A stretch of DNA of 64,000 bases from Kalaharituber pfeilii (GCA_015179045.1 WHUZ01000017.1:682001-746000), one strand, 5' to 3'; positions 31,801 to 43,294 are shown, numbered from the stretch's first letter. Notes: generated by a model not told the origin, from the letters alone. Program-made: numbers and translations.

Positions 31801-32186
31801 CGTTAATATCCTCACATAATAGGGCTTTATTTACTCTGCCTGATGTATTATCTAATGCAATTGAAACTGTTCACCAATTCTGTAATGTGCAACATTTTTC
31901 GACCGCTGCCAGAATTGCGCTTTTAACTCGGTCATTACGCTGAATTACTATTTGTATATAAATTTATGATAGGTTGCTACCGCAGCAGAGCCTATTTTGC
32001 TTTTTTCAGTTCCTCCTCCCGAAAACCCCTGCAACGGTGATTCAGCCTCACTCGTCCCAGCCGCATCGTAAGAGCAAACTGTTTAATTTCTTGTCGCCAT
32101 CCTGAATTTACAGTCTGCACGCAAACTATTTTTCTGACAAAAGCATAAGACGTTACACACTAACAGGGAAAGTTATTTACCAGACG
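28834..32186. other. Long stretch without supported gene; DNA-transposon remnants
   Basis: Contains the imperfect palindrome at 29411-29475 and a related TACTCGCTG..TAAAAAAGTAT end at 31483-31510, both like Tc1/mariner termini. Pogo-like CATTATAGC.AGGT motifs occur at 30490-30580. Open frames at 30482-30955 and 29166-29744 have no recognised domain. Confidence 0.4.
29411..29475. repeat. Imperfect palindrome, mariner-terminus-like
   Basis: GGAACGGCTGACT is followed by 14 nt and AGTCAGCCGTTCC. The arms extend outward imperfectly to CCCAAAAAAGTTTC / CAATACTTTTTGG. It may be two Tc1/mariner ends left after internal deletion. Confidence 0.6.
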
Positions 32187-32246
32187 AGTAAGTCGAAATA
32201 GGATTTTGTTATGACTCGGAACGATGACTAAGCAGTGTTTACACAG

Positions 32247-32618
32247 CATTGAGTTTCGCAGCAGCCTCAGCTTCCACTAGTGCCTCCAGGCCTCTTATCA
32301 ATAGCGACCAGAAGGGCCAAGTAATGTTAAATCAAGCTATCAACGGCTTTACCCAATTTCTTACCCCGCAACAAAAAGCCACGATCCAAAATGGGCCAGC
32401 TCCCGAGCGAGAACAGATCCATGAATTGACAACTGAAATCGCCAATAAGATCCTCCTCAAATTCCAGGCCAAGAAATATGTTCGTAGAGTCCAGCAATTT
32501 CTTGAGCTTCTTCAACAATATTTCCCCATTATAGACACATTCGTTTCAAGTGAGCCAAAGGTAGCTGCCTTGGTTTGGGGCGGGGTGAAGCTTCTTATCT
32601 TTGTGAGTTTATGTTATT

Positions 32619-32656
<38 letters not shown>

Positions 32657-35600
32657 GTAACCCCGCTTGCAGCGCTAAGCCATGACAGGGTCCCTGGGCA
32701 AGTCCTCAAAGCCCGGAGACAGACTTAACAAAGAAAGTTCTAAATACACATCCCCGTTCTACCCCCCCTCTCCCCTTCTAGAAACCTGATTTTAGAAACT
32801 TCCAAGGGGTTCTTCTGGTTTCTACATTGGGGAGGCTTCCCTCAGTCTCGAACCAGACTACCGCTTAGTGGTTGACTAAGCTACTCCACACTACGCGGTT
32901 GCTTCGTGGGAGAACTTCTATCTCTCCACCTCTCCCCTCTCCTTCCTCTCTCCTCTCCTTCCTGTCTCCTCTCCTTCCTCCATACCTTCGCAGCCTGGAA
33001 CGAAAATTTCTCGTTGCATTACGTTATCCCCTCTCCTCAAGAAGTCCCGATCCGGGTCGGGGAATCGCGCGCTTCTAAAACCTTTATGTAATTTCTGTTC
33101 ATTACATGGTGCACATATAGCTAACATTTATCATTCTTAGACGGCACTCAATTACTTTCAGTATTTCTCAAAACTAACGGCATTGCTGGAACGAATTGGA
33201 AAGCTTGTTCCAATTTTCGACAAATTCGAGGTGCTATTCAATAGCAACCTCAAACTCAAGGATGCTGTAGCCGAATTCTGGGCAGTGGCTATATCTATCT
33301 TGACCAAGGCATTCGAGTTCTTACAAAAAGGAGGTAGGCTATTCAGACTTCCGAATATATCTTCAGACTATATGTTAATCCTATATCGTAGGCTACAAGC
33401 GTTTTCTCTACTCCGTGTTCAGCCCTTTTGATGCTGAATTCCAAGACCTTGAAGCCTCATTATGTTTCCAGCGCTCGGTTATTATGGACCTTGTGCACCT
33501 TGCATCAGAAGAAGCAAGCCATAAGATGCGCCAACAGATGTCGCTTTATGAATTTAAGAGTGAACAATGGATGCTGCAGCAGGACTTAGCAAGTAAAGGT
33601 TAGTAAATTGCACGTCATGCCCCCCCAAAATATATTTATGTTTTTGGATTTAACATAAGGACGTTACGTATAGAGCAAAGGCGCCGAGCATTAGTGGATG
33701 CAATCTCGGATTTTGATTATACGACAACTTTCTCGAATGCACGCGTGAGGAAGCATGAAGGTACTGGCAACTGGCTTTTCGAGTCGCTAGAATTTATACA
33801 ATGGGTCGAAAAATATCAAGATGCCCCTGCCATAATGTGGTGTCATGGAATTCGTACGTATGCCTGCTATAATATCAATTTGCCTTATGGTTGGTTGCTT
33901 ATTGTTCTGGAATATTAAGCTGGATCTGGTAAAACTATTCTCACAACAGCGGTAATTGACCACTTGTTTTCTGGACCATTATTGCAAAGTCGCCATGATA
34001 CCTTTATTGGCTATTTCTTTTGTGACTTTCATCACCGTCAATCATTGAAGGTTCAGACACTATTACAGAGTGTAGTAAAGCAAATACTTCGCACATTTGT
34101 TCACAAAATCTCACCGGAGATGGAACAGGAATTGTCGAAATTCTGCAAAGGACAGTTAGGGTACCGAGGCTCCCCAAGCAATGATAAGTGGTTTGACCTA
34201 TTGCAGCTAGCGGCCTCTCTTCCGTCACACCTATATATTTGCATAGACGGCATTGATGAATGTGAGCAGGAGGATCAATGCCAGATCATTGAATACCTCA
34301 AAAAACTAGTTATATCGAGACCTGGTAGCAGTTCAGGTTTACTGAGTGGAGAGGAGCATGCACAGGACTACCACAGGAAACTCTTTCTTTCCTGTAGGCC
34401 TGAGATCCCGATATCGAGACTCCTCGCCCTGGAAAATTCAATTTCATTACTAGCCGAGATTTCATTATCTATACCAGGCTTGATTCGTCCAGAGATTGAA
34501 AATTATATCGTGAAAACAATAGACGAACGGATTCGGCAGGGAAGACTTGTGCTCCGTGACGATTCAATGAGGCAAGAAATAACAACCTCCTTGCTAAGAG
34601 GTGCAGAAGGAATGTAGGTAACTTAAATTCACTAACGATTGGTTGCATTGTTCTAACTTATATATGACCTGTCACTCTATAGGTTCCTTTGGATTTTCTT
34701 TCAAATTGACGACATCTGCTTAAGGAATAACGACAACGCCATTCGTGAAGCGTTGAAATCATTACCAAAGGGTCTAGATGAAACTTATGCTCGAATCCTT
34801 GATAGGATATCCACTCGTGTTCCAGAGGTCGCCGCCAAGGTATTCCAGTGGGTTGCTGGTGCTAAGCGCCCATTGACAGTGCACGAGATCGCCGAGGCAA
34901 CCGCAATCGAGTTAACGGACACCACGTGGGATGATGTGCGAAAGAAATATCCCACTGACAGCTTCAAAGTTCTGGAAAATTGTGCCAATATGATAATCGT
35001 GAATGACGACGACACAATTCAGTTTGCTCATTCCTCTGTCTGCAAGTTCTTACAGTCGTCAAAGCTGCAATCAGGGCCCTATCAAACGTTTTCTCTGGAC
35101 ATGGAAGGTGTCAATACTTATCTAGCGCAGATCTCCATTATCTACCTAACATTCCCTGAATTCGGTCATGCTGCATCTCATAAGTCTGCAAGTCAAAACG
35201 ATCAGAGGACAGTTGCGTGCAAACCACTGCCCGATTGTCCTATTCAATGGGTACCTGCGATGTTCAACCAAGGGACCTCTAGTACGATGGGCCGAATCTC
35301 TCAGCTCGTGGCAAGACAACGTCAAAAGTCTTCAACATCGAAGGTTCAACTTACGCGGCAGGTACACGTAGCGTCCAAGAAAACATTTACCACAACGTAT
35401 GTATTGCTTTCATACTTCGCCTCACATTGGCTTGCCCACTGTGAGGAGGTTGTCACATTGCTTGCAGCCGATGCAAACTGGGAACGCAGCCTTACCGACC
35501 TCTGTTTTGGTCTCCAGCTTCCAGAAGATCATCTACCTTGGCAGCTTCCAAAGGATACCCCAGTGTCGTCATCTCAAGACATAGACCCTTATCAGCGCCC

Positions 35601-37455
35601 GTTCACATGGGCAGTGGAACACAAAAACCAAACTGTTATGGGACTGATTGAGAGAAAAGTCATTAGCAGGAAGAGCTCCACGGACCTTGGTTCGGTGATC
35701 CTTCATAATGGCTCAGCCTTCGAGTTGCCTAATGAGTTTACTAACCATAGTGGGCATGCGCTTGTCGGCAGCGAAGGTAGTCTCCTTACAACGGTCCCCT
35801 CTATGATAGCAATCGTGCGGGGCTATGTGAAAGCCTTTGAATTGATTCTAGACAACTGCCCCGTGGATCTAGGAGATCTAGCACTTCCATTCTTAATTGC
35901 TTGCGAACTTGGGCACCTCGAACTTGTAAAGGTAACTCTGCGCCGTAAGGTTGATCTCACCGTCCGGAGCAATCTTGGCCAAACGGCACTGTCATTGGCA
36001 TCGAGAAACGGCTGCAACGCGGTTGTGCGACTGCTCCTTCAGCGCCAGGACGTCGATATCAATGCGAAGGACAACTCTGGCCGGACCCCACTGTCATTGG
36101 CAGCTGGAGGTGGGCACCAGGCTGTTGTGCGGCTGCTTGTTGACCGCGTGGATATCAATATCAATGCAAAGGACGACTCTGACTGCACCCCACTCGATAG
36201 GGCAGCTGAAGGTGGACATGAGGCTGTCGTGCGGCTTCTTCTTGAGCGCAAGGATGTCAATATCTATGGGATGGCCAGGCCCGACCGGACGGAACTATTA
36301 TTGGTAGCAGCCTCACGTGGGCACGAGGTTGTCGTGCGAGTCCTTCTGGAGCGTAAGGATGTCGACATCAATGCAAAGGACGCCTCTGGCCGGACCGCAC
36401 TATCCTGGGCAGCTGAATATGGACGCGAGGCTGTTGTGCGGCTGCTTCTTGAGCGCAAGGATGTCGATGTCGATGTAAAGGACAAAGGTGGCCGGACCCC
36501 ACTAGCCCTGGCAGTTGTAAGCGGGCACGAGGCTGTTGTGCGGCTGCTTCTTGAGTATAAGGATGTCGACATCAATGCAAAGGACGGCTCTGGCCAGACC
36601 CCACTCTTCTTGGCAGTTGTAAGCGGGCACGAGGCTGTTGTGCGGCTGCTTCTTGAGTGCAAGGATGTCGACATCAATGCAAAGGACAACTCTGGCTGCA
36701 CCCCACTATCCTGGGCAGCTCAAACTGGATACAAGACTGTTGTTCGGCTGCTTCTTGAGCGCAAGGATGTCGACATCAATGCAAAGGACCGCAATGGCCG
36801 GACCGCACTATCCTGGGCAGCTGAATATGGACGCGAGGCTGTTGTGCGGCTGCTTCTTGAGCGCAAGGATGTCGACATCAATGCAAAAGGCAACCCTGGC
36901 TGGGGCAACCCTGGCCGGACCCCACTATCCCTGGCAGCTGAAGGCGGGTACGAGGCTGTTGTGCGGCTGCTTCTTGAGTGCAAGGATGTCGATATCAATG
37001 CAAAAGACGGGCATGAGGCTGTTGTGCGGCTGCTTCTTGAGTGCAAGGATGTCGACATCAATGCAAAAGACGACTTTGGCTGGACCCCACTATCCTGGGC
37101 AGCTCAATATGGACACGAGGCTGTTGTGCGGCTGCTTCTTGAGTGCAAGGATGTCGACATCAATGCAAAAGACAACTCTGGCTGGACCCCACTGTCCTGG
37201 GCAGCTCAATATGGACGCGAGGCTGTTGTGCGGCTGCTTCTTGAGCGCAAGGATGTCAACATCAATGCAAAGGACGACTGGGGCTGGTCCCTACTATCCC
37301 GGGCAGCTCAAAGAGGACAAGAGGCTGTTGTGCGGCTGCTTCTTGAGCGCAAGGATGTCGATGTCAATGCAAAGAACAATTCTGGCCAGACCCCACTGTC
37401 ATTGGCAGCGAAATATGGGCACAAGGGTGTTGTGAGACTGCTAAGCAATAAATAG
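32247..37455 (+). CDS. NLR gene 2: DUF7708-like, NACHT, ankyrin repeats
   Basis: Exons: 32247-32602 (5' end uncertain), 33141-33333, 33392-33598, 33674-33853, 33920-34613, 34683-37455; introns 538, 58, 75, 66 and 69 nt, all frame-consistent, about 1466 residues from 32249. No ATG lies in the first frame; 32247 follows ACACAG with a GTAAGT at about 32190, so a short upstream exon is likely. N-terminus resembles DUF7708 (EPKVAALVWGGVKLLIF). Walker A PGSGKT is formed across the 33853/33920 junction; Walker B is ICIDGIDE. A winged-helix region (ETYARILDRI, RPLTVHEIAEA, FAHSSVCKFL) precedes about fifteen ankyrin repeats (roughly residues 969-1466; INAKD..G.TPLS.AA..GHEAVVRLLLE). One repeat lacks its first ten residues and another has an 8-residue NPGWGNPG linker. 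Likely a non-self or cell-death receptor by family; ligand unknown. Confidence 0.85.
32619..33082 (-). mobile_element. LINE family A 3' fragment in NLR gene 2 intron
   Basis: Poly(T), family A tail, then GGGCAAGTCCTCAAAGCCC and about 400 bp more. Flanked by TTTATGTTATT (32608-32618) and TTTATGTAATT (33083-33093). It expands an intron of about 65 bp to 538 bp, and both splice sites are intact. Confidence 0.85.
35954..37440 (+). repeat. Ankyrin-coding tandem repeats (about 102 bp)
   Basis: Fifteen units; those from 36500 onward are nearly identical at the DNA level (GAGGCTGTTGTGCGGCTGCT). The deletion in one unit (near 37010) and the short duplication at 36890-36915 are exactly in frame, as expected if unit number is changing under selection for an open frame. 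Confidence 0.85.
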
Positions 37456-39040
37456 AGTACGGTACACCGTTTTAGTGTAAGCATACTAGTCTGAGTCTAG
37501 GTGATTAGAAGGATGACAGGCGAAAAGCTAGTTATTGACATTCTTTTTGACAATATAGCATGTATGACCAGACTGTTGTGCTTGGAGAGCCGATATGTTT
37601 TTCAAAGCAGAGGAAATTAATGTCTTCATGATATATCCGAAATGTATTTTTTTCGTACCTTGTTTTTTAGGCTGGCGTAGTTGTAGTATTGCTGAGTTGT
37701 ATTGATGAGTATAGTATTACTATTATATATATGCAGGAGTAAATACCACTTGCAAAAAAGTTATGCACGCATTGGTACCGACTTTGTGTTTGTACGTATC
37801 ATCTATTATAGTACTGAGTTACTAGCGAATGCCCGCTCGCTACGCTCGCAATGGGGGCAGAGCGTGCGGTAGGAGCTGACGCGACACTCGCGACTGGGAT
37901 TAATGTTGTCACGGAGTAGTAAATTGTACGCTCCCGACCGCGAGGACTTTTTCTGGTGAGTTTGAACATACGTTTTCAGCCGCTTGCACACATGCTCACT
38001 GAGGGACCCCACTCGCTTCGCCGTACAACTGCTAGGGGAGGTGGCGCACCTAGGGAGGTGACGCGCCTAGGGTGATGCGCCCTGTGGGGGTGACATCAAG
38101 AGGAGAAAAACTGATAGAGGTGTCCACTTAACACCGAAGGATAGCACTGTATTATCAAGACCCGCACCTTTAAAATTGGTCTCTACTATCCTTAGATATC
38201 ACATTCCGGTCTGGATACTCGTATCCCTCCGCTGCAGTATTTGTAACAACTATATCTGTCAACTTTATCTAATCAACCACTCTAACTAAAATCCCACCAC
38301 TATGCTCACTATCTCTTCTGAACTTCCAACTTTCCAGTTGCCCACCCATTAACTACAACTTGCTGAAACACTTGCTGAATGGACCACTGAATGACCTGCT
38401 GAATCCCCCGCTAAAGTGCCTGCTGAATCCCCTACCGAATCGCTTGCTGAATTGCTTGTAGAACTATATGCTGAACTTGTTTGTTGAACTTTCTAACTCA
38501 TCTGCTAAGCTGCTAGTTAGCTCACATAATGAATTGCTCGCTGAACCCTTCACCAGTCAGATTGACTCCACCGTCTTTCGCTTATAGATTTGAGCAGTGA
38601 GGCCTCGAGACAGGTACGTAGGTACTCTTGACAGGAATTGGTTTGGCACTTGTACAGGAGCCTGGCGGACCTCCTCCAAAATAGTATTCTTTCGCCACTG
38701 CATGTTTTGGTGCTGGCTGCTCAATATCCTGAATCTATTGGTCCGATCTCAGCGCACTGAGCTCTTTCGATCTATGTAGGTTTCGCTTGGGGGAACGTTG
38801 TGGTTGCGGAGTAACTTCCAAGTCCTCGCGCTGTGGAAGTGGTTGTGGCTGTCATTGTTGGGCTCAATAGGTTCAGGAAAGTGATATTCACAAAGATGGT
38901 GGCAGGGACGCTGATTTAAACATTGATTATTATTGTAGGCTACAGAATGGTTAAACCATCCGTATACACATCACATCATAGGAATATTGGCCAAGACTGA
39001 CAAAGAGGCAGGAGCGGCGGTAAGTGCAGAGTTTTCACAT
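37456..39040. other. No supported gene; degenerate 12-bp repeat
   Basis: 38360-38530 is a loose array of CTTGCTGAATxx units. 38035-38080 has three GAGGTGACGCGCCTAGG-like units. No coding frame is supported. Confidence 0.4.
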
Positions 39041-39055
39041 CACGAGGTAGTACAT

Positions 39056-39057
<2 letters not shown>

Positions 39058-39094
<37 letters not shown>

Positions 39095-39135
39095 AATATC
39101 ATTACTCGCGTGCCGCCCTGTGGGCTATAGCGAGA
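39058..39135 (-). mobile_element. Micro-retroposon, family B tail unit
   Basis: Long poly(T), then ATATCATTACTCGCGTGCC...GGGCTATAGCGAGAT, flanked by AGGTAGTACATTC (39045-39057) and AGGTAGTTCATTC (39136-39148). Confidence 0.85.
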
Positions 39136-39284
39136 TAGGTAGTTCATTCATTAATCTAGGTCACTCACTTTGTGTGGAAGAAATGCCTGACCGGCCCGGT
39201 TGGATGACTGGCCTCGAACACGTAGACCCAGAGGAACCAGTGGTCTTCCGTTGTGGACATACAGAGAGTATACAGTGATATATC

Positions 39285-39592
39285 GATACTATGTCTGCAT
39301 GTACGAAAGGACCGGATCTAGACTTGATGGTTATCAACAGCGAAATGGTAGCTCAGTGGAAGAAAGGGATCAATTCCTATCGTAAAACATAGGAAATAGC
39401 GTAGCAATAAAACAAAAACGGCATGCAAGCAAGGAAGAGATACTATGTCTGCATGTACGAAAGGACCAGATCTGGACTTGATGGTTATCAACAGCGAAAT
39501 GGTAGCTCAGTGGAAGAAAGGGATCAATTCCTATCGTAAAACATAGGAAATAGCGTAGCAATAAAACAAAAACGGCATGCAAGCAAGGAAGA
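39285..39592. repeat. 154-bp tandem duplication
   Basis: GATACTATGTCTGCATGTACG...GCAAGCAAGGAAGA occurs twice back to back with only two substitutions visible (GGACCGGATCTAGAC vs GGACCAGATCTGGAC). It is not obviously coding. Confidence 0.9.
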
Positions 39593-39609
39593 AAAGAAGA
39601 AGCTGCCTC

Positions 39610-39714
39610 CCCGTAACCATGTACACTCATACCTACCCGTAACCATGTACACTCATACCTACCCGTAACCATGTACACTCATACCTACCCGTAACCATGT
39701 ACACTCATACCTAT
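39610..39714. repeat. 26-bp tandem repeat, four copies
   Basis: CCGTAACCATGTACACTCAT plus ACCTAC, four near-perfect units directly after the 154-bp duplication. Confidence 0.9.
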
Positions 39715-40324
39715 TATATCAGTAGATTTCAGTACGCTGATTCTGGTGATCAGTTTTATCCCTAAAATTTTTTTTTGCGATGTCGGCCACACACGACGCG
39801 TCTTCTCCGATGCGACATAACTTACCCAAAATCACTCTGATTGGTCAAACACGCGACCTGAGCTTACATAGAGGCTCAAGGGGTGGCCACCGAGGAAATC
39901 GGTTTGTACCGGCTACTCCACTCAAGACCCATCTCAAGCATCAGAGACCTCTAGTCCTGTACACTGTCCACGTGCGCGGCCAAAAACGGTTTTTCTAACA
40001 AGTATGATAGTCTCAACAACGCAGCAAAATCGAAGCGTTCTTCTTGGTTAAAATATGATGACTAATTCTATTTTTTGAAGTTAAGTGAATCATTTATCTG
40101 CTTATTTACTTATCATCATTCAAAAATAAATGTTGATCGACAACGCTCCTTTGCAGGCGGCTGCGCACCCCCCAACCCCAGAATTCAATCACAGTAAAAT
40201 CTAATCGACAACGCTCCTTTGCAGGCGGCTGCGCACCCCCCAACCCCAGAATTCAATCACAGTAAAATCTAGAGGGAGTAATCTCCATTAACACTAGCAA
40301 ACAGCAATAATCAACACCTATAAT
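39715..40324. repeat. Intergenic stretch with 68-bp tandem duplication
   Basis: ATCGACAACGCTCCTTTGC...CACAGTAAAATCT is present twice, perfectly, at 40136-40203 and 40204-40271. The rest holds nothing recognised. Confidence 0.85.
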
Positions 40325-40720
40325 TCATTGCATTGTAGAACGATTAAACAGCTCAAATTCCATCCGCGCCGCAGCCATAGGCCCACTCCTAATCTCCCCC
40401 ATCATATCCAATCCAGGTGGAGAATCAACCTCGAACACAAGTTCACCTGTACCCCTCATGTTAGCCAGCACTGCCTGCCGGAAGTGCAAGGGTCTTGAAT
40501 ACATTGCTGGTCAAGATATGTCCCTGCAGAAACCTGAAAGCTTCTGGGCGAGAGTTCTAAGCTGTAGGTCCTTAAAGGGCTCGACAGGATGGTTCTAACT
40601 TCTAAAGCCAATGTCAGCAGTTGCAATGCTCAATGCTTTGGGACTATCACTCACCACCATGCTGCAGAACCACTGGTCATGAAATGTTAAACCTGTGCAT
40701 CAGGTCCTGTGGGGGCCTAA
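40325..40720 (-). pseudogene. Degraded gene fragment of unknown family
   Basis: Minus-strand reading gives QWFCSMVVSDSPKALSIATA, then an in-frame TAG, then HPVEPFKDLQLRTLAQKLSG, another stop, and a last open part of 59 codons (40504-40325) with LHFRQAVLANMRGTGELVFE, SPPGLDMMGEIRSG and a TGA. Composition and continuity look like true protein sequence with nonsense changes or unrecognised introns. I do not recognise the family. Frames further upstream to 40930 may belong to it. Confidence 0.45.
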
Positions 40721-40929
40721 GGGTCTAAATGCCACTGGGAACAGGTGAGGGTATGGACTGCAACTCAGTGGGTGTAGTTACTGGCATTCGGTTCTGAGGG
40801 AGCGGAAGCTTAGCGAAGGACTTAAGGTGCAAGGGTGCAATCCCATAGAGCAGCCCCGAGAGGGGTATATTAGGCCGGCTCAGCCTTAAGGGTTGCAAAC
40901 GGGGCCAAGAACCTAGTCTAGAAAGGGGA

Positions 40930-41365
40930 CCTCAGCTATAGCGTGGCTTGATGGGGGGAAAGGCTTGAAGCCATAGGGACACAAAGTCGGCAAGGGCCGC
41001 AAGGCGGGCAGCCCCGAATGCAGGTGGTGTGGGATTGAAGAGGGGCCAATGGCACACATCTGGAACAGATGCGAGACGTGGAGGAGAAGGTGGGCAGGGA
41101 GGTTGGAGGCGACAAGGATGCCGCTGGCAGGCGAAGGGGACCCACTGGCTGACCTGTTGAGGTGGATGGACCCAGGGCGGCACGGGATTAATGATTATAT
41201 ATATAAAAAAAAAAGAGGTGGATGGAGAGATGACGGGCGTAGGGGCTTTGAGATATTATCCGTTTGATCTAAATAGTCTTTGTTTTCCTTAATTACTTAT
41301 CCTGTTATTGTACCTATTCTTGTCATAGCCGTAAGGTGGCATAAGAGTGATGATATTAAAAAAAG
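40930..41365 (+). mobile_element. 5'-truncated LINE family B copy
   Basis: Plus-strand frame near 41049-41160 reads AHIWNRCETWRRRWAG...DPLADLLRWMD, the end of the LINE zinc region. It continues to a weakened family B tail (CATAGCCGTAAGGTGGCATAAG...AATGATATT-like) and A run at 41365. A second tail unit is nested in it. Confidence 0.65.
41171..41214 (+). mobile_element. 44-bp micro-retroposon, family B tail unit
   Basis: CCCAGGGCGGCACGGGATTAATG and A/T tail between GAGGTGGATGGA at 41159-41170 and 41215-41226. Shorter than most units: about half of the stem-loop. Confidence 0.8.
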
Positions 41366-41452
41366 GGCGAATGGGTAGCGAAATGAATAGAAGACCTACC
41401 GTATCGAAGGTGAGAACCACAGCCAAGCCAGGGTGCAAGAAACTCTAGCGCC

Positions 41453-41849
41453 TTGGCTGTGGAGTACTGCCACAATGTACTAGTACATCCTCACCTGACT
41501 TTTCAGGGTACACACATACAAAATGATTGGCTGTCGATGAAAGATATACAAGTTGTGCGAGCTGGGGAGCTTGACCTCAAAAGCCATTGGCTACAAGCTC
41601 TCATTGCACCCTCACCTCGTCCAAATCATGGAGTACGCATTTTGCAATGTTTTGTGCACATGACGTTCTCTTCGAATACTTTGCCAATTCTAGCATGGGT
41701 CTTGCAATCATTCGCGATCATTCCAGCATATAAAAGGCTTTTTGCTACAAGTGGGGAGCTTGCGACAGCTGCAATCTCACCCCTAGACCCCACTTACTTC
41801 ACCGCCATGTCAGTGTTTAACTTTGAGCATCTACGTACGAAATTGGAGA
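41453..41849 (+). other. Open frame of unknown status
   Basis: About 130 codons without recognised domain (TFQGTHIQNDWLSMKD, RPNHGVRILQCFVHMTF). It runs straight into a retroposed tail, so its listed C-terminus is not real. It may be a gene fragment or chance. Confidence 0.25.
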
Positions 41850-41872
41850 TGCTCCCTGCCATAGGCGGGTAG

Positions 41873-41911
<39 letters not shown>

Positions 41912-42000
41912 CATCACGTAGCGCCGCTTGCTGCTGTTCGCCATGGCAGGGCAGGCGGGTAGTCTGTATGCGGGTTACGTGACTATAAAAGAAAAAAAAG
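41850..42000 (+). mobile_element. Micro-retroposon, family A subtype 2, itself interrupted
   Basis: CTCCCTGCCATAGGCGGGTAGTCT... continues after an inserted unit as GTATGCGGGTTACGTGACT and A-rich tail. Flanked by AATTGGAGA at 41841-41849 and 42001-42009. Without the nested unit it is about 61 bp. Confidence 0.85.
41876..41952 (-). mobile_element. Micro-retroposon, family A, nested in another
   Basis: About 35 T, then CATCACGTAGCGCCGC...GCCATGGCAGGG, between AGGCGGGTAGTCT at 41863-41875 and 41953-41965. Opposite orientation to its host unit. Confidence 0.9.
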
Positions 42001-42342
42001 AATTGGAGACGCAAGCAATGCCAAAAGCTTAGGGTAACTAAGTATAGATGCCCACCACAAGTGAATCCGAGCAGCACAAAGGAGAGATTGAGTCCCCATG
42101 GCAGGCCGTACTGCACATCTGGTATCGGATCCGTAACCGACTGTGCTGCACATACAAACCTGCAATGTAACTTTCATTCATCGACTCAATCAGAAGATTA
42201 TACTTGAATTTTTAGTGTAAGCAATGGGGGTAGCAGGTACGACCGCATAACTGATTATCGGCAGAAAAAAGGAAATATGTGGAAAAAGGAGATGGCAAGG
42301 ACATAAAGGAGATGGCAGGGATATAGTAATAGGAAAAGAGGA

Positions 42343-42399
42343 CTGGCCGTAGCCCATAGGGCGGTATGCGAGTAATGATATTAAAAAAAAAAAAAAAAA
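42343..42399 (+). mobile_element. Micro-retroposon, family B tail unit
   Basis: CTGGCCGTAGCCCATAGGGCGG...GAGTAATGATATT plus poly(A), flanked by AAAAGAGGA at 42334-42342 and 42400-42408. Confidence 0.8.
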
Positions 42400-42594
42400 A
42401 AAAGAGGAGCAAAGCAAGCAAAAACAATACACAGATAAAGGGGTACTTCCCCCAATTCTGGGCCATTTCCATTACCCGCTCCATTCCCTCGCTGGCCCTG
42501 ACCGAGTGCCCTCTGCTTGTTGTTTTTGTTCACCCACTTTTCCAACAAGGCATATACCATCACTGTGATCAATCCCAGCATATGTGACACAGTT

Positions 42595-43294
42595 TCAGAA
42601 ACGAAGGGCCACCAGTAAGGTGAAGTAGAGTTGCCGTTGTGGGCAGTAGGGCATTGGATGACAGGGAGTGCCGGGGAGGAGGGCAAGAGGAGCATGCGGA
42701 AGCGCGCATTGCATTGTGGAGCATGAGCCGCACGTGAGGTTTGGACAGGCTGCACAAGTGAGACTTGGGCAGGCGGGGCAGGCGGCGCACACGGGGCACG
42801 CGGGGCATGCCACTTTGGGGTACGGAGGACAGAAAGCACCACTGCAGTGCACTTCCCCGCTGACTTTTGCATGCTTCTCCCCCTCGGCCAATGTTGCGGC
42901 CGCTGCCCCCTCTCTCACATCCCCGTTGGTAGTAGGCTAGGCCCACAAACCCAATAATAGAATACCAAGAGGTCAGTTCATACTCAGGCAGTCAGAAGTG
43001 CTATAGATAGGGCTCTAGTACATACCCGAAGCACACACTCGCCAAGAACTTCAATAGAACGTACGATACTCGCAAAGTGGGGGATTTTGGGATAGAAGAG
43101 ATTGTTGGAGATGGGTTGCTTGCAGGATGACTGTATAGATTTCCTGGAGTCGAACTGTCATGAGAGGTCTTTGTGGAGTGGGTGAGCGTGAGCGCCGTCC
43201 ACCATCGACCGCTTCGTAGGACCCTCGGCGAGGCAGTGTGGGAAGTGTCTTCCGTATTGGGTGATTCCCCATCAGGCCCCATCTGCAGATGCAT
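42595..43294 (-). CDS. Possible Cys/Pro-rich protein, unknown, in a duplicated segment
   Basis: Minus-strand frame 42918-42595 is strikingly Cys-rich (CPACPVCAACPACPSLTCAAC, abridged at 42840-42720). 43294-43001 has a Ser/Pro/Thr-rich stretch and a short hydrophobic end (VLLKFLASVCFGYV) before a GTATGT donor-like site. The exon join is not resolved. Related sequence in the second copy (43620-43966) keeps CPNFTCASC but is otherwise broken. It could be a membrane-anchored Cys-rich protein or an artefact of GC-rich repeats. Confidence 0.3.

Noticed and set aside
36264..37435. Long frames antisense and out of frame in the NLR 2 ankyrin array.
   Set aside because: Shadows of the tandem repeats.
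37990..38090. Repeated GAGGTG.CGCGCCTAGG units as a possible regulatory array.
   Set aside because: Only two to three imperfect units with no gene adjacent.
39345..39410. GGTAGCTCAGTGG followed by GGATCAATTCC resembles D-arm and T-arm motifs of a tRNA.
   Set aside because: No acceptor stem pairing or canonical anticodon arm, and the spacing is too short. It is also duplicated as part of the 154-bp tandem repeat.
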